Shown here: positions 38,287 to 47,412 of the stretch, piece by piece | Numbering within the stretch: position 1 is the stretch's first letter | Layout of the letters: the number at the start of each line of letters is the position of its first letter | Source: Flavivirga amylovorans | GTDB taxonomy: Bacteria > Bacteroidota > Bacteroidia > Flavobacteriales > Flavobacteriaceae | Length of the DNA: 64,000 bases | Assembly (NCBI RefSeq): GCF_030540875.1 | Contig: NZ_JAUOEM010000001.1 | Span: 310,001-374,000 of the forward strand | Reading direction: 5' to 3' | Position numbers and translations under genes: made by a program | Notes under the pieces: model-generated | What the model saw: only the letters and a program-made list of their open reading frames with translations | Told to the model about the DNA's origin: nothing | Database searches by the model: none

Positions 38287-38424
38287 CTTCCACCTTTGGT
38301 GGAAGTCCGCCCATTTGGTTTTACCACTTTTAGTACTTTATCAATTTTATAATTTTAGTACGTCTTTAAATCAAAATTAAAAACCCTTACAGGGTTTAAT
38401 CAAAGCCACCACTTCTAGTGGTGG
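38287..38424. repeat. cluster of three perfect short palindromes
   Basis: ACTTCCACC-TTT-GGTGGAAGT (38287-38307), AAACCCT-TAC-AGGGTTT (38381-38397) and CCACCACT-TCT-AGTGGTGG (38406-38424), each with a three-base loop. None is followed by a T-run of terminator quality on the + strand. They fill the gap between the convergent folD and VOC genes and look like one composite palindromic intergenic element. Confidence 0.75.
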
Positions 38425-38446
38425 ATATTTACTGTAAATTAGATTT

Positions 38447-38872
38447 TTATTTAGCAAACAATTGCCCCATATCCTTAAAAGATTTAAATTCCAAAGCATT
38501 ATCTGAAGGATCTTTAAAAAACATGGTAGCCTGTTCCCCTACTAAACCTTCAAAACGAATATAAGGTTCAATAATAAAATTAATGTTTTTACTTTGTAAA
38601 TTTTCTGCAAAAACATGAAAAACATCCCAAGGTAAAACGACTCCAAAGTGTGGTACAGGAACATCTTTCCCGTCTACTGGATTCGTGTGTGAGTTATCTT
38701 GTGTTTTTGGCTTGTAATGAATCACTAATTGATGACCGAAAAAGTTAAAATCTACCCAAGAATCACTGCTTCTGCCTTCTTCACAACCTAAAATATCCCT
38801 GTAAAAAGTTCTGCACTCCAAGAGATTATAAACAGGTATTGCTAAATGAAAGGGCGCTATGGAACTATACAT
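38447..38872 (-). CDS. VOC (glyoxalase/dioxygenase-fold) family protein
   Basis: 141 residues built as two beta-alpha-beta-beta-beta modules. Module 1 starts [20 protein letters not shown] with a first metal-ligand-type His (residue 8); module 2 has VPHFGVVL with another His. The last strand holds [17 protein letters not shown], where the D-P-x-x-N-x-L-E-F ending supplies the usual Glu ligand. The substrate cannot be told from this general fold. It is the last gene of a - strand series, 10 bases downstream of rluF. Confidence 0.85.
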   Translation of the reverse strand: MYSSIAPFHLAIPVYNLLECRTFYRDILGCEEGRSSDSWVDFNFFGHQLVIHYKPKTQDNSHTNPVDGKDVPVPHFGVVLPWDVFHVFAENLQSKNINFIIEPYIRFEGLVGEQATMFFKDPSDNALEFKSFKDMGQLFAK

Positions 38873-38882
38873 AACCGATAAT

Positions 38883-39641
38883 TTATTTTTTTATTCTACT
38901 TGGTGGTTTTTGATATTCTTTAGAAGAATTGCTAATTAAAATATTTAGCTCGTTAAATTCTTCTTTTGTCAATTCCCTATAGTCACCAATGGGCATATCC
39001 ATTTTAATATTCATTATTCTAACACGTTTAAGTGTGCTTACCTCGTAGTTTAGATATTCGCACATACGGCGAATTTGTCTGTTTAAACCTTGAGTTAAAA
39101 TGATTTTGAATTGGTAAGTACTTAGTTTTTCGACTTTACATTTTTTAGTTACTTTCTTTAAATCTGCGAGTGGAATACCTCCGGACATACGTTCTATAAA
39201 TGTTTGTGATATAGGTTTATCTACTGTTACAATATATTCCTTTTCATGATTATTACTGGCACGTAGAATTTTGTTTACGATATCACCATCATCTGTTAAA
39301 AGAATTAAACCTTCACTAGGTTTATCCAATCTTCCAATTGGAAAAATACGTTTCGGATAGTTTAAAAAGTCAATAATATTATCTTTTTCAACAGAAGTAT
39401 CTGTAGTGCAAACAATCCCTACTGGTTTGTTGAAAGCTAAGTAAACAAAACCTTCTTTGTTGTTTTTTATTTCCTTACCATCAACGTGAACAACATCGTT
39501 TGGTGCAATTTTGGTTCCCATTTCTGGGATAACACCATTTATTGTAACCCGCCCAGCCTCAATAAGTTTATCGGCTTCACGACGCGAACAATACCCAACT
39601 TCACTTAAAAATTTATTAATACGTTTTAACTGTACTTCCAT
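38883..39641 (-). CDS. rluF: 23S rRNA pseudouridine synthase, RluF type
   Basis: RluF makes pseudouridine at position 2604 of 23S rRNA. The 252-residue product has an N-terminal S4 RNA-binding domain (about 6-55; [20 protein letters not shown]) and the RsuA-family catalytic domain with Asp106 in [13 protein letters not shown]. RluF-specific wording includes [30 protein letters not shown] and [18 protein letters not shown]. The overall match to E. coli RluF is close throughout, although the tail is shorter than in E. coli. Confidence 0.92.
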   Translation of the reverse strand: MEVQLKRINKFLSEVGYCSRREADKLIEAGRVTINGVIPEMGTKIAPNDVVHVDGKEIKNNKEGFVYLAFNKPVGIVCTTDTSVEKDNIIDFLNYPKRIFPIGRLDKPSEGLILLTDDGDIVNKILRASNNHEKEYIVTVDKPISQTFIERMSGGIPLADLKKVTKKCKVEKLSTYQFKIILTQGLNRQIRRMCEYLNYEVSTLKRVRIMNIKMDMPIGDYRELTKEEFNELNILISNSSKEYQKPPSRIKK

Positions 39642-39660
39642 GCTTCAAAAGTACAACATT

Positions 39661-40488
39661 TTATGCGTTTAAAAAGTCAACGATATGATTGTAAACAGTC
39701 TCGTTTTTTAAGCCGTGACCAAAACCTTTTGTACTAATAAATTGTACTTTTTCGTAGATTTTTTTGAATTTTAGACCATCAGTGTATGGGATAATCCTAT
39801 CTTTTTTATCATGAATAGTTAATACTCTGGCATCGATTTCTTTTATGAAATTGGGAGCAGAATAGTATTCCGGTAAATGATTGAATTCTTTTAATACATA
39901 TTGTTCCATAGCCTTAGAAACTCTATTATTATATCCCATCATGGTTTCATAGCGTTTAAAAACATCAACAAAATCTGCTGGCGCACCTAATGCGACTATT
40001 TTTTTAACGGATTCTAACTGGTAATTATATTGCGAAAAAATAGTTGACGTTCCTCCAACAGAATGACCTATTAACGTGTGTGCTTTGAATTTTTTTGCAA
40101 CGGTATGAATGCATTCAGAATAAAAAAGGGCATTAAATAGTTTTCCTCCAGAAGCCCCATGAGCAGGCGCATCTAGTGCAATAATAGTGTAGTCTAGGGG
40201 TTTTAGGATTTCAATTAAACTTTTCCATCTATACGTATTACTTTCCCAACCATGAGCCAATAAAATAGTTTCTTTTTTCCCTTTCCAGAGATAGGTTTTT
40301 ATTAGAATGTTTTCGTGAATAACATCTTCTTGAATAGCTGTGTTGAGGTATTGAGTCGCTTCTGCATCAAGCCGCCCTTTCAGAGGCGTTGAAAATAACT
40401 TAATTGATAATTTTGCAGCATATTCTCGCGAAAAATAACTTATAAAGTTTATAAGAACCCCAATGAATTTAAAAAGACGTGCATTCAT
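39661..40488 (-). CDS. alpha/beta hydrolase
   Basis: 275 residues. The oxyanion loop LLAHGWESN (77-85), nucleophile Ser143 in GHSVGGTS, an Asp in VLTIHDKKDRIIP and the His in GHGLKN form a complete catalytic triad. The N-terminal 25 residues are moderately hydrophobic and may anchor it at the membrane. Its start overlaps the stop of the upstream cupin gene by 4 bases (ATGA), so the two are translationally coupled. Substrate unknown. Confidence 0.88.
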   Translation of the reverse strand: MNARLFKFIGVLINFISYFSREYAAKLSIKLFSTPLKGRLDAEATQYLNTAIQEDVIHENILIKTYLWKGKKETILLAHGWESNTYRWKSLIEILKPLDYTIIALDAPAHGASGGKLFNALFYSECIHTVAKKFKAHTLIGHSVGGTSTIFSQYNYQLESVKKIVALGAPADFVDVFKRYETMMGYNNRVSKAMEQYVLKEFNHLPEYYSAPNFIKEIDARVLTIHDKKDRIIPYTDGLKFKKIYEKVQFISTKGFGHGLKNETVYNHIVDFLNA

Positions 40489-40856
40489 TCAGAGTCTCTA
40501 TTTACCAGATTTATAGAAAAAGCGGGTGTACAAATAGCTATGTATTCACATGTTTCGGTGAAAGGATTGGAATATTGAACTCTAGTATTTTTTTCAATTT
40601 TAATAGATTGACCTGTTTCTAGAACGATAGTTTCACCCTCGATAATAAATTGTTTTTTGCCTTTTATTATAAAGGTGAATTCATCAAATTCTGGTGTTTG
40701 AAAAGGTTCGCTCCACCCAGGAGGAGCCACCATATGCGCTATACTAATTTGAGAATTACCATCAGTAGCTATTCCAAAATGTTCTTTTATGGTTTTTCCA
40801 TCGTTGGTAGGCACAACAAACGGATTGTTTTGAATAATATATTTCTTTTGTTTCAC
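40485..40856 (-). CDS. small cupin-domain protein
   Basis: 123 residues, single-domain cupin: motif 1 region APPGWSEPFQTPEFDEFTFI (about 46-65) and motif 2 TGQSIKIEKNTRVQYSNPF (about 87-105). Of the usual metal-binding residues, the His-x-His of motif 1 is not present, so metal binding is doubtful. It is coupled to the alpha/beta hydrolase by a 4-base overlap, suggesting the two work together on one small metabolite. Confidence 0.82.
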   Translation of the reverse strand: MKQKKYIIQNNPFVVPTNDGKTIKEHFGIATDGNSQISIAHMVAPPGWSEPFQTPEFDEFTFIIKGKKQFIIEGETIVLETGQSIKIEKNTRVQYSNPFTETCEYIAICTPAFSINLVNRDSE

Positions 40857-40879
40857 GAATTTTTAATTTTGTTTATTAC

Positions 40880-41851
40880 TTATTTCAAAGGTCTCTTCTT
40901 AATCATTCCTCCTTTTAAATCCTTAACAACCCCCATAATAATAAACGCATTTCTGTCAATTTTATCAATCTCCGTTTGTAACTTGGCAAGCTCTAGACGT
41001 GTTACAACCGTATAAATAATATCTTTATCGTAACTATGGCCTTGCTTACCATAACCTCCTTTGCCAGCATATATTGTACAGGCGCGTCTTAGTTTTTCAG
41101 TGAGCATGACTCTTAGTTCTTCATGACTGTTTGAAATGATGGTAACCCCAACATATTCTTCTACACCATCTACCACAAAATCAACTGTTCTTGCTGCTGC
41201 TAAATACGTAAGCATGGCGTAAAGTGCCGTTTCAATTGAAAGCGTATAGGCACCTACCGCAAATATTATAACATTGATCAATAATAAAACATCCCCAATT
41301 GTTAATGATAATTTTCTGCCTAAAAATATAGCTAAAACTTCAGTGCCATCTATAACACTTCCGCCACGTATAGACATGCCAATTCCAAACCCTAAAAAGA
41401 AACCACCAAAAACAGCGATTAATAATTTATCTTCGGTAACAATAGGGTAGTTTATAAAGTGTACAACGATTGCTAAAAGCGTTATGGCTACGATACTTTT
41501 TATGGCAAACCTATGACCAATAGTTCTGGAAGCAAGAATTAAAAAGGGTAGGTTTACTAAAACTAATAATAAGCCTAAATTTAATGATGTGACATTTTCT
41601 AATAATAAGGAAATACCAGTAGCACCACCATCAATAAACTTATTTGGCAATAAAAAGCCTTTTAATCCAAATCCAGCTGAAAAAACACCAATTATAATAA
41701 AAAAATATTCCTTAATAGCATGCGATAATTCAACTTGAAACCGTCTTACCAGTGGAACTATTTCTTTTTTGCTAACAGGCTTGTCTATTTGCTTTTTTTC
41801 AAGCCTTTTACGAGCTAGATCGATTAATAGTTTTGATAAGAATGGATTCAT
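40880..41851 (-). CDS. YitT-family membrane protein with DUF2179 domain
   Basis: 323 residues with five or six membrane segments (about 48-215) and a cytosolic C-terminal DUF2179 domain (about 230-318; RELRVMLTEKLRRACTIYAG, GYGKQGHSYDKDIIYTVVTR). YitT signatures are GFLLPNKFIDGGATGISLLL and FLGFGIGMSIRGGSVIDGTE. YitT proteins are widespread putative transporters of uncertain substrate. It lies 11 bases from the lipoprotein gene upstream, probably in one unit. Confidence 0.9.
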   Translation of the reverse strand: MNPFLSKLLIDLARKRLEKKQIDKPVSKKEIVPLVRRFQVELSHAIKEYFFIIIGVFSAGFGLKGFLLPNKFIDGGATGISLLLENVTSLNLGLLLVLVNLPFLILASRTIGHRFAIKSIVAITLLAIVVHFINYPIVTEDKLLIAVFGGFFLGFGIGMSIRGGSVIDGTEVLAIFLGRKLSLTIGDVLLLINVIIFAVGAYTLSIETALYAMLTYLAAARTVDFVVDGVEEYVGVTIISNSHEELRVMLTEKLRRACTIYAGKGGYGKQGHSYDKDIIYTVVTRLELAKLQTEIDKIDRNAFIIMGVVKDLKGGMIKKRPLK

Positions 41852-41862
41852 TTATTTGATTG

Positions 41863-42423
41863 CTAATGCATATTCCAATTTAAGAAAAAGTACTTTATTT
41901 TAGCATTGTCAGGAATATGCATGGCTTCTATTTTCATATTCATATTAAATCTGAGATTTGCTGGAAGTTCCTCTTTATCTATAACAAAACTTGCGTTTAG
42001 ATCATTTACAATAATAAGAACAGAATTTATTAGATTATTGATTTTTGAAACGTTATAAGACCCTGAAATATCTTTAAATGTACTTAAGGTTGTAATGCCT
42101 TTATCGGTTTTATATCGTGGATCTATAATTTGAATGCTTTCAATAGTCGAGGTGGAGTCTAACGCTTGTTCAGGGGTTAGAATTAAGAGTTTTTTACCGC
42201 CTTTTTCAAATATTTCTATATTGTTTTTACTACCAGCAAATTCGTCACCACTGGTGAATTTTACTAAAGAGTCATTAGCATAAATATTTTTAAGATCCTT
42301 AACTTGTGTTGAATCTGTTAATAGTCCAAGATGTTGTTTACCTACTTCAAAAGGATCCTGCGTTTTATTACAACTAAAAAATAAAAGACTAAGAATAATA
42401 AGGCTTAAAAATGATTTATACAT
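41863..42423 (-). CDS. uncharacterised lipoprotein
   Basis: 186 residues with a lipoprotein signal (SLIILSLLFFSC, lipidated Cys18). The mature part reads as alternating beta segments and contains a DSTSTIESIQIIDPRYKTDK stretch and a hydrophobic LINSVLIIVNDL segment. No family recognised. It lies between the YitT gene (11 bases) and the YjgR-type ATPase gene (45 bases) on the same strand, so shared transcription is likely, but nothing ties their functions together. Confidence 0.7.
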   Translation of the reverse strand: MYKSFLSLIILSLLFFSCNKTQDPFEVGKQHLGLLTDSTQVKDLKNIYANDSLVKFTSGDEFAGSKNNIEIFEKGGKKLLILTPEQALDSTSTIESIQIIDPRYKTDKGITTLSTFKDISGSYNVSKINNLINSVLIIVNDLNASFVIDKEELPANLRFNMNMKIEAMHIPDNAKIKYFFLNWNMH

Positions 42424-42468
42424 TATTTTAAAATGATTTACAATTTGGTTAATATTAATTGTTTTGAT

Positions 42469-44013
42469 TTACTTTTTAAGTACTTTGGTTAATATACCAA
42501 AAACACTTCTTATAAAAGTGGCACTTGTGAGTACTTTAACAATAGGGTTTATTCTAGTGCTTTGTCTTCTAGAACTTGTAGTTCTACGTTTTTTAGATTC
42601 AGCATTTTTAAGCGCTTCTCTTTCTTGTTTTGCTTTTTCCTTAGCTTCTTCAGCTTCAGCAAATTCTATTTTTTCATTGAGCATTTCATAAGCACTCTCT
42701 CTATCAACATCTTTATTGTATTTTTTTACCAATTTTGATTTAGAAAGTAGTGTGCTTAATTCTACATCGGTTAAAACGTCCATTCTACTCATAGGAGCAC
42801 GCATCATCGTAGAAGCTAATGGTGTTGGTCTTCCTTTTTCATCTAAAGCAGATACTAAAGCTTCACCAATACCTAAGGATGTTAAAACCTCAGTCGTATC
42901 ATAATACTCGGAATCTGGGTAATTTTGAGCCGTAAGTTTTATGGCTTTTCTGTCTTTAGCAGTAAAGGCTCTAAGTGCGTGCTGAACTTTCAAACCAAGC
43001 TGACCTAAAACAGCTTCAGGAACATCTGTTGGGTTTTGAGTCACAAAATACAAACCGACACCTTTACTTCGTATTAGTTTTACAATACTTTCAATTTGAT
43101 TTAACAACGCTTTTGATGCTTCATTAAAAATTAAATGAGCTTCATCAATAAAGAGAATCAATTCAGGTCTGTCACTATCTCCTTGTTCAGGGAATGTGGA
43201 GTATATTTCTGCTAATAAACTCAGCATGAATGTTGAGAATAATTTAGGTCTGTCTTGAATATCGGTTAATCTAATAATATTGATATAACCACGTCCATTC
43301 TCATCAATTCTTAATAAATCTTGAGTGTCAAAAGAAGTTTCACCAAAAAATAAATCAGCACCTTGTTGTTCTAATTCAACAACTTTTCGCAAAATAGCAC
43401 CAGTTGATGCTGTTGAAATTCTACCATAAGCTTCAGTGAATTCTTTTTTTCCTTCCTGGGTGGCGTATTGTAATATTTTTTTGAAATCTTTTATATCTAA
43501 TATGGGTAGCTTATTGTCATCACAATATTGAAATATAACTGCTACAACTCCAGACTGTGTTTCAGATAAATCTAAAATCCTAGATAGTAAAACAGGTCCA
43601 AATTCAGTAACGGTTGCTCTTAAACGTACGCCATCTTGTTCAGAAAGCGTTAATATTTCAACAGGGAACGCCTTGGCTTCAAAAGGTAAGCCTATTTTTT
43701 CATGACGTTCATCAATTTTAGGATGTCCCGGGCTTGGTTGTGCTAAACCACTTAGATCTCCTTTAATATCCATAAGCAATACAGGAATGCCCTTATCACT
43801 TAAATTTTCAGCCAGTACTTGTAAAGATTTTGTTTTTCCTGTTCCTGTTGCGCCAGCAATCAAGCCATGGCGATTCATGGTTTTTAAAGGTATTTTTACA
43901 TGAGCACCTTTAACTGTTTCACCATCTAACATGGCTGCACCTATGGGAATAAAATCACCTTTGGTAGTGTTTCCTTCAGTTATATAATCAAAAAAAGTTT
44001 CCTTGGTTCCCAT
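42469..44013 (-). CDS. DUF853 / YjgR family HerA-like ATPase
   Basis: 514 residues. Walker A GATGTGKTKS (54-63) is followed by LMDIKGDLSGLAQP, typical of the family; Walker B is LILFIDEAHLIF and the arginine-finger region lies in VTQNPTDVPEAVLGQLG. The core is a HerA/FtsK-like hexameric ATPase. The C-terminal 80 residues are a charged coiled coil (EAEEAKEKAKQEREALKNAE) and a short basic hydrophobic end. E. coli YjgR is the known relative; its function is not established. Confidence 0.92.
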   Translation of the reverse strand: MGTKETFFDYITEGNTTKGDFIPIGAAMLDGETVKGAHVKIPLKTMNRHGLIAGATGTGKTKSLQVLAENLSDKGIPVLLMDIKGDLSGLAQPSPGHPKIDERHEKIGLPFEAKAFPVEILTLSEQDGVRLRATVTEFGPVLLSRILDLSETQSGVVAVIFQYCDDNKLPILDIKDFKKILQYATQEGKKEFTEAYGRISTASTGAILRKVVELEQQGADLFFGETSFDTQDLLRIDENGRGYINIIRLTDIQDRPKLFSTFMLSLLAEIYSTFPEQGDSDRPELILFIDEAHLIFNEASKALLNQIESIVKLIRSKGVGLYFVTQNPTDVPEAVLGQLGLKVQHALRAFTAKDRKAIKLTAQNYPDSEYYDTTEVLTSLGIGEALVSALDEKGRPTPLASTMMRAPMSRMDVLTDVELSTLLSKSKLVKKYNKDVDRESAYEMLNEKIEFAEAEEAKEKAKQEREALKNAESKKRRTTSSRRQSTRINPIVKVLTSATFIRSVFGILTKVLKK

Positions 44014-44110
44014 GAGCTATAATTTTGGATAAAAATACAGCAAATATGAACAAGAAAAAAATAAGGGGCTGCCTTAAGTTTTTTATATAACTTCAATTCT
44101 GATTGAAAAT

Positions 44111-44716
44111 TTATTGCCTCCATTTTATCCATAAAGCAATGGTTGAACTATGTACATTCCCATTACCATCATTAGCAATTACTGCATTAATATAGTCTCC
44201 TGCAGAAAAATCTAAATTACAAGTAGTATTTGTATATAAAGAGGCAGCTGTAGTAATATTCATTGTAGAAACATTTGAGATTCCATTTCTTACTCTAATT
44301 GTAAATTGTTTTGCTTGTGCACCATTATTGGAATTCGTTTTTGCGGTAACACAGGTAATAGTCCCATCAAAAGGCATGAGTATTCCTGAGTTGTTATTTC
44401 CAACATTTCCTGCAGACCGTAAAGGTGTATTATCTTGATTACCAGATCTTCCAAATTGTAATATAGGTGTTTCAAGACTTAGCCACTTAGTTCTCGTGGC
44501 ATCATACATATATAATTTGTCACCAATTAGCGAAACTTGCCCGGTAACTGTACCGGTTGGAGCGGTTTGAGGGTTGATTTCTAATGCAGGAATTCCTCCA
44601 TTTGATGTTACAATTTCCAATTCCGCTGTTGGATTCGTTGTGCCAATACCCACTTGAGAGAAGCCGTAATAATGCGTACAAAAAAGCAGCATTATTGAAT
44701 AAACAATTTTTTTCAT
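44111..44716 (-). CDS. exported VGIGTTNP-motif surface protein (first of three)
   Basis: 201 residues from the ATG at 44716 (an in-frame Met at 44740 would place 8 odd residues before the signal peptide). Signal peptide MKKIVYSIMLLFCTHYYGFS, then QVGIGTTNPTAELEIV, the head motif found in many Bacteroidota surface and phage-tail-fibre-like proteins. The C-terminal half (about 95-201) is beta-rich and has no family I know. It is the first of three neighbouring genes opening in the same way, though its C-terminal domain differs from the other two. Confidence 0.75.
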   Translation of the reverse strand: MKKIVYSIMLLFCTHYYGFSQVGIGTTNPTAELEIVTSNGGIPALEINPQTAPTGTVTGQVSLIGDKLYMYDATRTKWLSLETPILQFGRSGNQDNTPLRSAGNVGNNNSGILMPFDGTITCVTAKTNSNNGAQAKQFTIRVRNGISNVSTMNITTAASLYTNTTCNLDFSAGDYINAVIANDGNGNVHSSTIALWIKWRQ

Positions 44717-44845
44717 TTTTGAGAGAGATTTATAAAGCAATTTACTTTGAAATACTAAGATATAAATAATATGATTATGTTATACTATTATTTTTAAGTC
44801 AATTCATATTTTATGTTTTTTATTTATTAGTAATTATTGATTAAG

Positions 44846-45526
44846 TTATTTAATAATAAATTGATTAGCATTAATAACTGAGCCTACAGGATAGGAATCT
44901 GGGTTAGCACCCCATGTGAATTCCATAAACTCAGTTAATGTATTTTCGTAATACCAAAATTCTACCTTGTGATCTCCTTGTGTTAGTGTAATGCTACTAC
45001 TAACTGTTACAAGTGGAGGAGGGTTATCTGTCCAGTTATCAACAACCAGGGTATCATCTATGTATATTCTGGTGCCGTCGTTAGATCGTGCGTTAAACGT
45101 AAAAACGCCTGTATTATTAACTCTCAAGATACCTGTATAAAGAGTAATATACCCATCATTGTCTGGAGCTGGAACTATAGCTGCTCGTGCTGCATCGTTT
45201 AAACCTCCGGTTAAAAGACCTTGAGAAGCAGAAACACCAAGAGAACGTTTATTGTTAATGTTTGGGCTAGTGACGGCTGTAATATCCCATGTATAGTATT
45301 GTAATCCAGTCTTATTTAAAGACGTTTCAACAATGTCTCCATCACTTTCTACTCCTAAAAAGTATGATTCAGTTCCTGTGACATTGCCGATTCCATAATT
45401 AGAAAATCTAACGTTCCCACCAGAGACATCAAGTTTTGCTTGTGGATTTGTTGTACCAATTCCTACCTGAGCGGAACCATAATAACTACCAAATAATAGT
45501 AGTGCTAAATATGAGGTTTTATTCAT
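44846..45526 (-). CDS. exported VGIGTTNP protein with PA14-like domain (copy B)
   Basis: 226 residues. A signal peptide (1-19) precedes QVGIGTTNPQAKLDVSGGNV. The rest (about 80-226) resembles a PA14/GLEYA carbohydrate-binding fold: FTFNARSNDGTRIYIDDTLV then VDNW, GDHKVEFWYYEN and FTWGANPDSYPVGSVINANQ. It is a clear paralogue of the next gene, with long identical blocks. Probably a cell-surface or secreted adhesin-like protein; ligand unknown. Confidence 0.8.
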   Translation of the reverse strand: MNKTSYLALLLFGSYYGSAQVGIGTTNPQAKLDVSGGNVRFSNYGIGNVTGTESYFLGVESDGDIVETSLNKTGLQYYTWDITAVTSPNINNKRSLGVSASQGLLTGGLNDAARAAIVPAPDNDGYITLYTGILRVNNTGVFTFNARSNDGTRIYIDDTLVVDNWTDNPPPLVTVSSSITLTQGDHKVEFWYYENTLTEFMEFTWGANPDSYPVGSVINANQFIIK

Positions 45527-45637
45527 TAAAAATAAATTTTAGGGCTAGTAATTAAAATAAATTTAATTATACGATTATTTTTAAACCAAAATTATACTGA
45601 GTACATGTTATTCCTTATTTCATTTTATTATTAATAT

Positions 45638-46321
45638 TTATTTAACAAAAAATTGACTGGCATTAATAACAGAGCCTACAGGATAGGAATCTGGATTTAT
45701 ACCCCATGTGAATTCCATAAACTGACCAAATCTATATTCGTAGTACCAAAATTCTATCCTGTGATCTCCTCGTGCCAATGTAACACTATTACTAACTGTA
45801 GTAGGTGCTTGGTTAAACCAGTTTTCAACAACCAGAACATTGTCTATATATATTCTACTTCCATCATCCGATCGTGCGTTAAACGTAAAAATCCCTGTAT
45901 TATTAACTCTCATTGTCCCTACATAATGAATAATATATCCATTATTGTCTGGAGCTATAGCTGCTCGAGCTGCATCATCTAAATGGCCATTTATAAGGCC
46001 TTGAGAGGTTGAAGTACCAAGCGTGCGTTTATTGTCAATGTTTGGTTGAGATGTACTTGGAATGTCCCATGTATAGTATTGTAATCCAGGTTGATCAATA
46101 TAATTACTACTTATAGGTATTTCAACAAGATCTCCATCATTTTCTACTGCTAAAAGATATAATTCAGTTCCAGTAACTGTTCCAGTTCCATAATTTGAAA
46201 ATCTAACATTTCCGCCAGAGACGTCTAGTTGAGCTTGAGGGTTTGTTGTACCAATACCTACTTGGGAGATACTATAATAACTACTGAAGAACAGCATTAT
46301 TAAACATAAGGTTTTATTCAT
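45638..46321 (-). CDS. exported VGIGTTNP protein with PA14-like domain (copy A)
   Basis: 227 residues, the paralogue of the gene at 44846-45526: same signal peptide type, QVGIGTTNPQAQLDVSGGNV, FTFNARSDDGSRIYIDNVLV then VENW, GDHRIEFWYYEYR and a near-identical C-terminal end SYPVGSVINASQFFVK. Even the region just upstream is shared: GGGCTAGTAATT occurs before both genes (about 45541-45552 and 46340-46351). This points to a tandem duplication including regulatory DNA. Confidence 0.8.
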   Translation of the reverse strand: MNKTLCLIMLFFSSYYSISQVGIGTTNPQAQLDVSGGNVRFSNYGTGTVTGTELYLLAVENDGDLVEIPISSNYIDQPGLQYYTWDIPSTSQPNIDNKRTLGTSTSQGLINGHLDDAARAAIAPDNNGYIIHYVGTMRVNNTGIFTFNARSDDGSRIYIDNVLVVENWFNQAPTTVSNSVTLARGDHRIEFWYYEYRFGQFMEFTWGINPDSYPVGSVINASQFFVK

Positions 46322-46425
46322 TTAAAGATAGATTTTTAAGGGGCTAGTAATTCAAATCAATCCACGCCAAATTTATAAAACAAGAATTGAAAATCAAAAT
46401 TTAATAAATAAGTAATGGAATTATG

Positions 46426-46433
46426 TATCTTTG
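46426..46433 (+). promoter_or_regulatory. -7 promoter element of queE
   Basis: TATCTTTG is a perfect TAnnTTTG. The queE ATG begins only 7 bases after it, so transcription would start within a few bases of the start codon. This predicts a leaderless mRNA. A possible TTG start at 46431 lies inside this element and is therefore unlikely. Confidence 0.6.
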
Positions 46434-46439
46434 CAAACT

Positions 46440-47069
46440 ATGAAAAAAGCGGTTGAATTGCTGGTAGATAAAGGCGAAATGTTGCCTTTAATGGAAGAGT
46501 TTTATACCATACAAGGTGAAGGGTATCATAAAGGTACTGCAGCCTATTTTATTCGCATTGGCGGATGCGATGTTGGATGTCATTGGTGCGACGTTAAAGA
46601 AAGTTGGAATGCCGATTTACATCCTCCTACAGAAACCTTCAAGATTGTTGAAAATGCTAAAAAATACAGTGATACAATTGTTGTAACAGGAGGGGAGCCT
46701 TTAATGTGGGATATGACTATTTTAACAGATCAGTTGAAAGAAAAAGGACTTCAGGTACATATAGAAACATCTGGAGCTTATAAATTAACAGGTACTTGGG
46801 ATTGGATTTGTTTGTCGCCAAAAAAAATGAAGCTACCTACCGAAGAGGTTTATGATAATGCTAATGAACTTAAAGTCATTGTTTATAATAAAGATGATTT
46901 TCGATTTGCAGAAGAGCAGGCATCCAAAGTTAATAAAGATTGTATTTTATACTTACAGCCAGAGTGGAGTAAACGTGATAAAGTAGTGCCAGAAATTGTA
47001 GATTATGTCATGGAAAACCCTAAATGGAAAATATCACTTCAAACACATAAATATTTAAATATACCTTAA
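46440..47069 (+). CDS. queE: 7-carboxy-7-deazaguanine synthase
   Basis: QueE is a radical-SAM enzyme making the 7-deazaguanine base for queuosine (and related) synthesis. The 209-residue product has EEFYTIQGEGYHKGTAAYF (about 19-37) and the cluster-binding CDVGCHWC with Cys43, Cys47 and Cys50 (C-x3-C-x2-C). It also has VVTGGEPLMW and SPKKMKLP, all family marks. Start: the ATG at 46440 was chosen over the TTG at 46431 because the latter overlaps the promoter element. No other queuosine gene is in the window. Confidence 0.95.
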   Translation: MKKAVELLVDKGEMLPLMEEFYTIQGEGYHKGTAAYFIRIGGCDVGCHWCDVKESWNADLHPPTETFKIVENAKKYSDTIVVTGGEPLMWDMTILTDQLKEKGLQVHIETSGAYKLTGTWDWICLSPKKMKLPTEEVYDNANELKVIVYNKDDFRFAEEQASKVNKDCILYLQPEWSKRDKVVPEIVDYVMENPKWKISLQTHKYLNIP

Positions 47070-47108
47070 ATTAAATATTCGATCTTATGATTAAAATAAT
47101 TTATAAGG

Positions 47109-47411
47109 TTTAATTATAAGGTTTCTGAGGAGAATCAACTTCAAAAAGCTTCAATTTCTACTATAAAAGAGTTTGGTGTTATAAATAAAATAAGGTTTGT
47201 CAGAACTGTAGTAGGTTTAGATAAATCTACTATAATGTTGAGAAGTTAGATGAAAGTGAAGGCTCGATTTTGGGTAGAGCGCTTGACTATAGTACCTTAT
47301 AGAGTTGGGGTAGGAGTAGAATTTATTCTTCCTTTTAAAATAATAATAAGTGGAGCATATTTGTAGAACCAACTATTCATTTCCATTTGAATAGTAACAT
47401 TATACGATAAT
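47109..47411 (+). pseudogene. decayed C-terminal remnant of an outer-membrane beta-barrel protein
   Basis: In the 401-base gap after queE the three + frames together spell a protein that no single frame encodes. One frame gives YKVSEENQLQKASISTIKEF then INKIRF and runs to a TAG at 47247-47249. A second gives ESEGSILGRALDYSTL, stopping at 47310. A third gives RVGVGVEFILPFK, and after a further shift near 47340 NNNKWSIFVEPTIHF. The LPF-x-x-NKWS-x-F-x-EPT wording is the end of a flavobacterial outer-membrane barrel family. At least one stop and two frameshifts, and no start, make it a pseudogene. The family call is from memory. Confidence 0.65.
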
Positions 47412-47412
47412 A

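Noticed and set aside
46431-46439. TTG start of queE
   Set aside because: The codon is part of the -7 promoter element, and the ATG at 46440 fits the family start.
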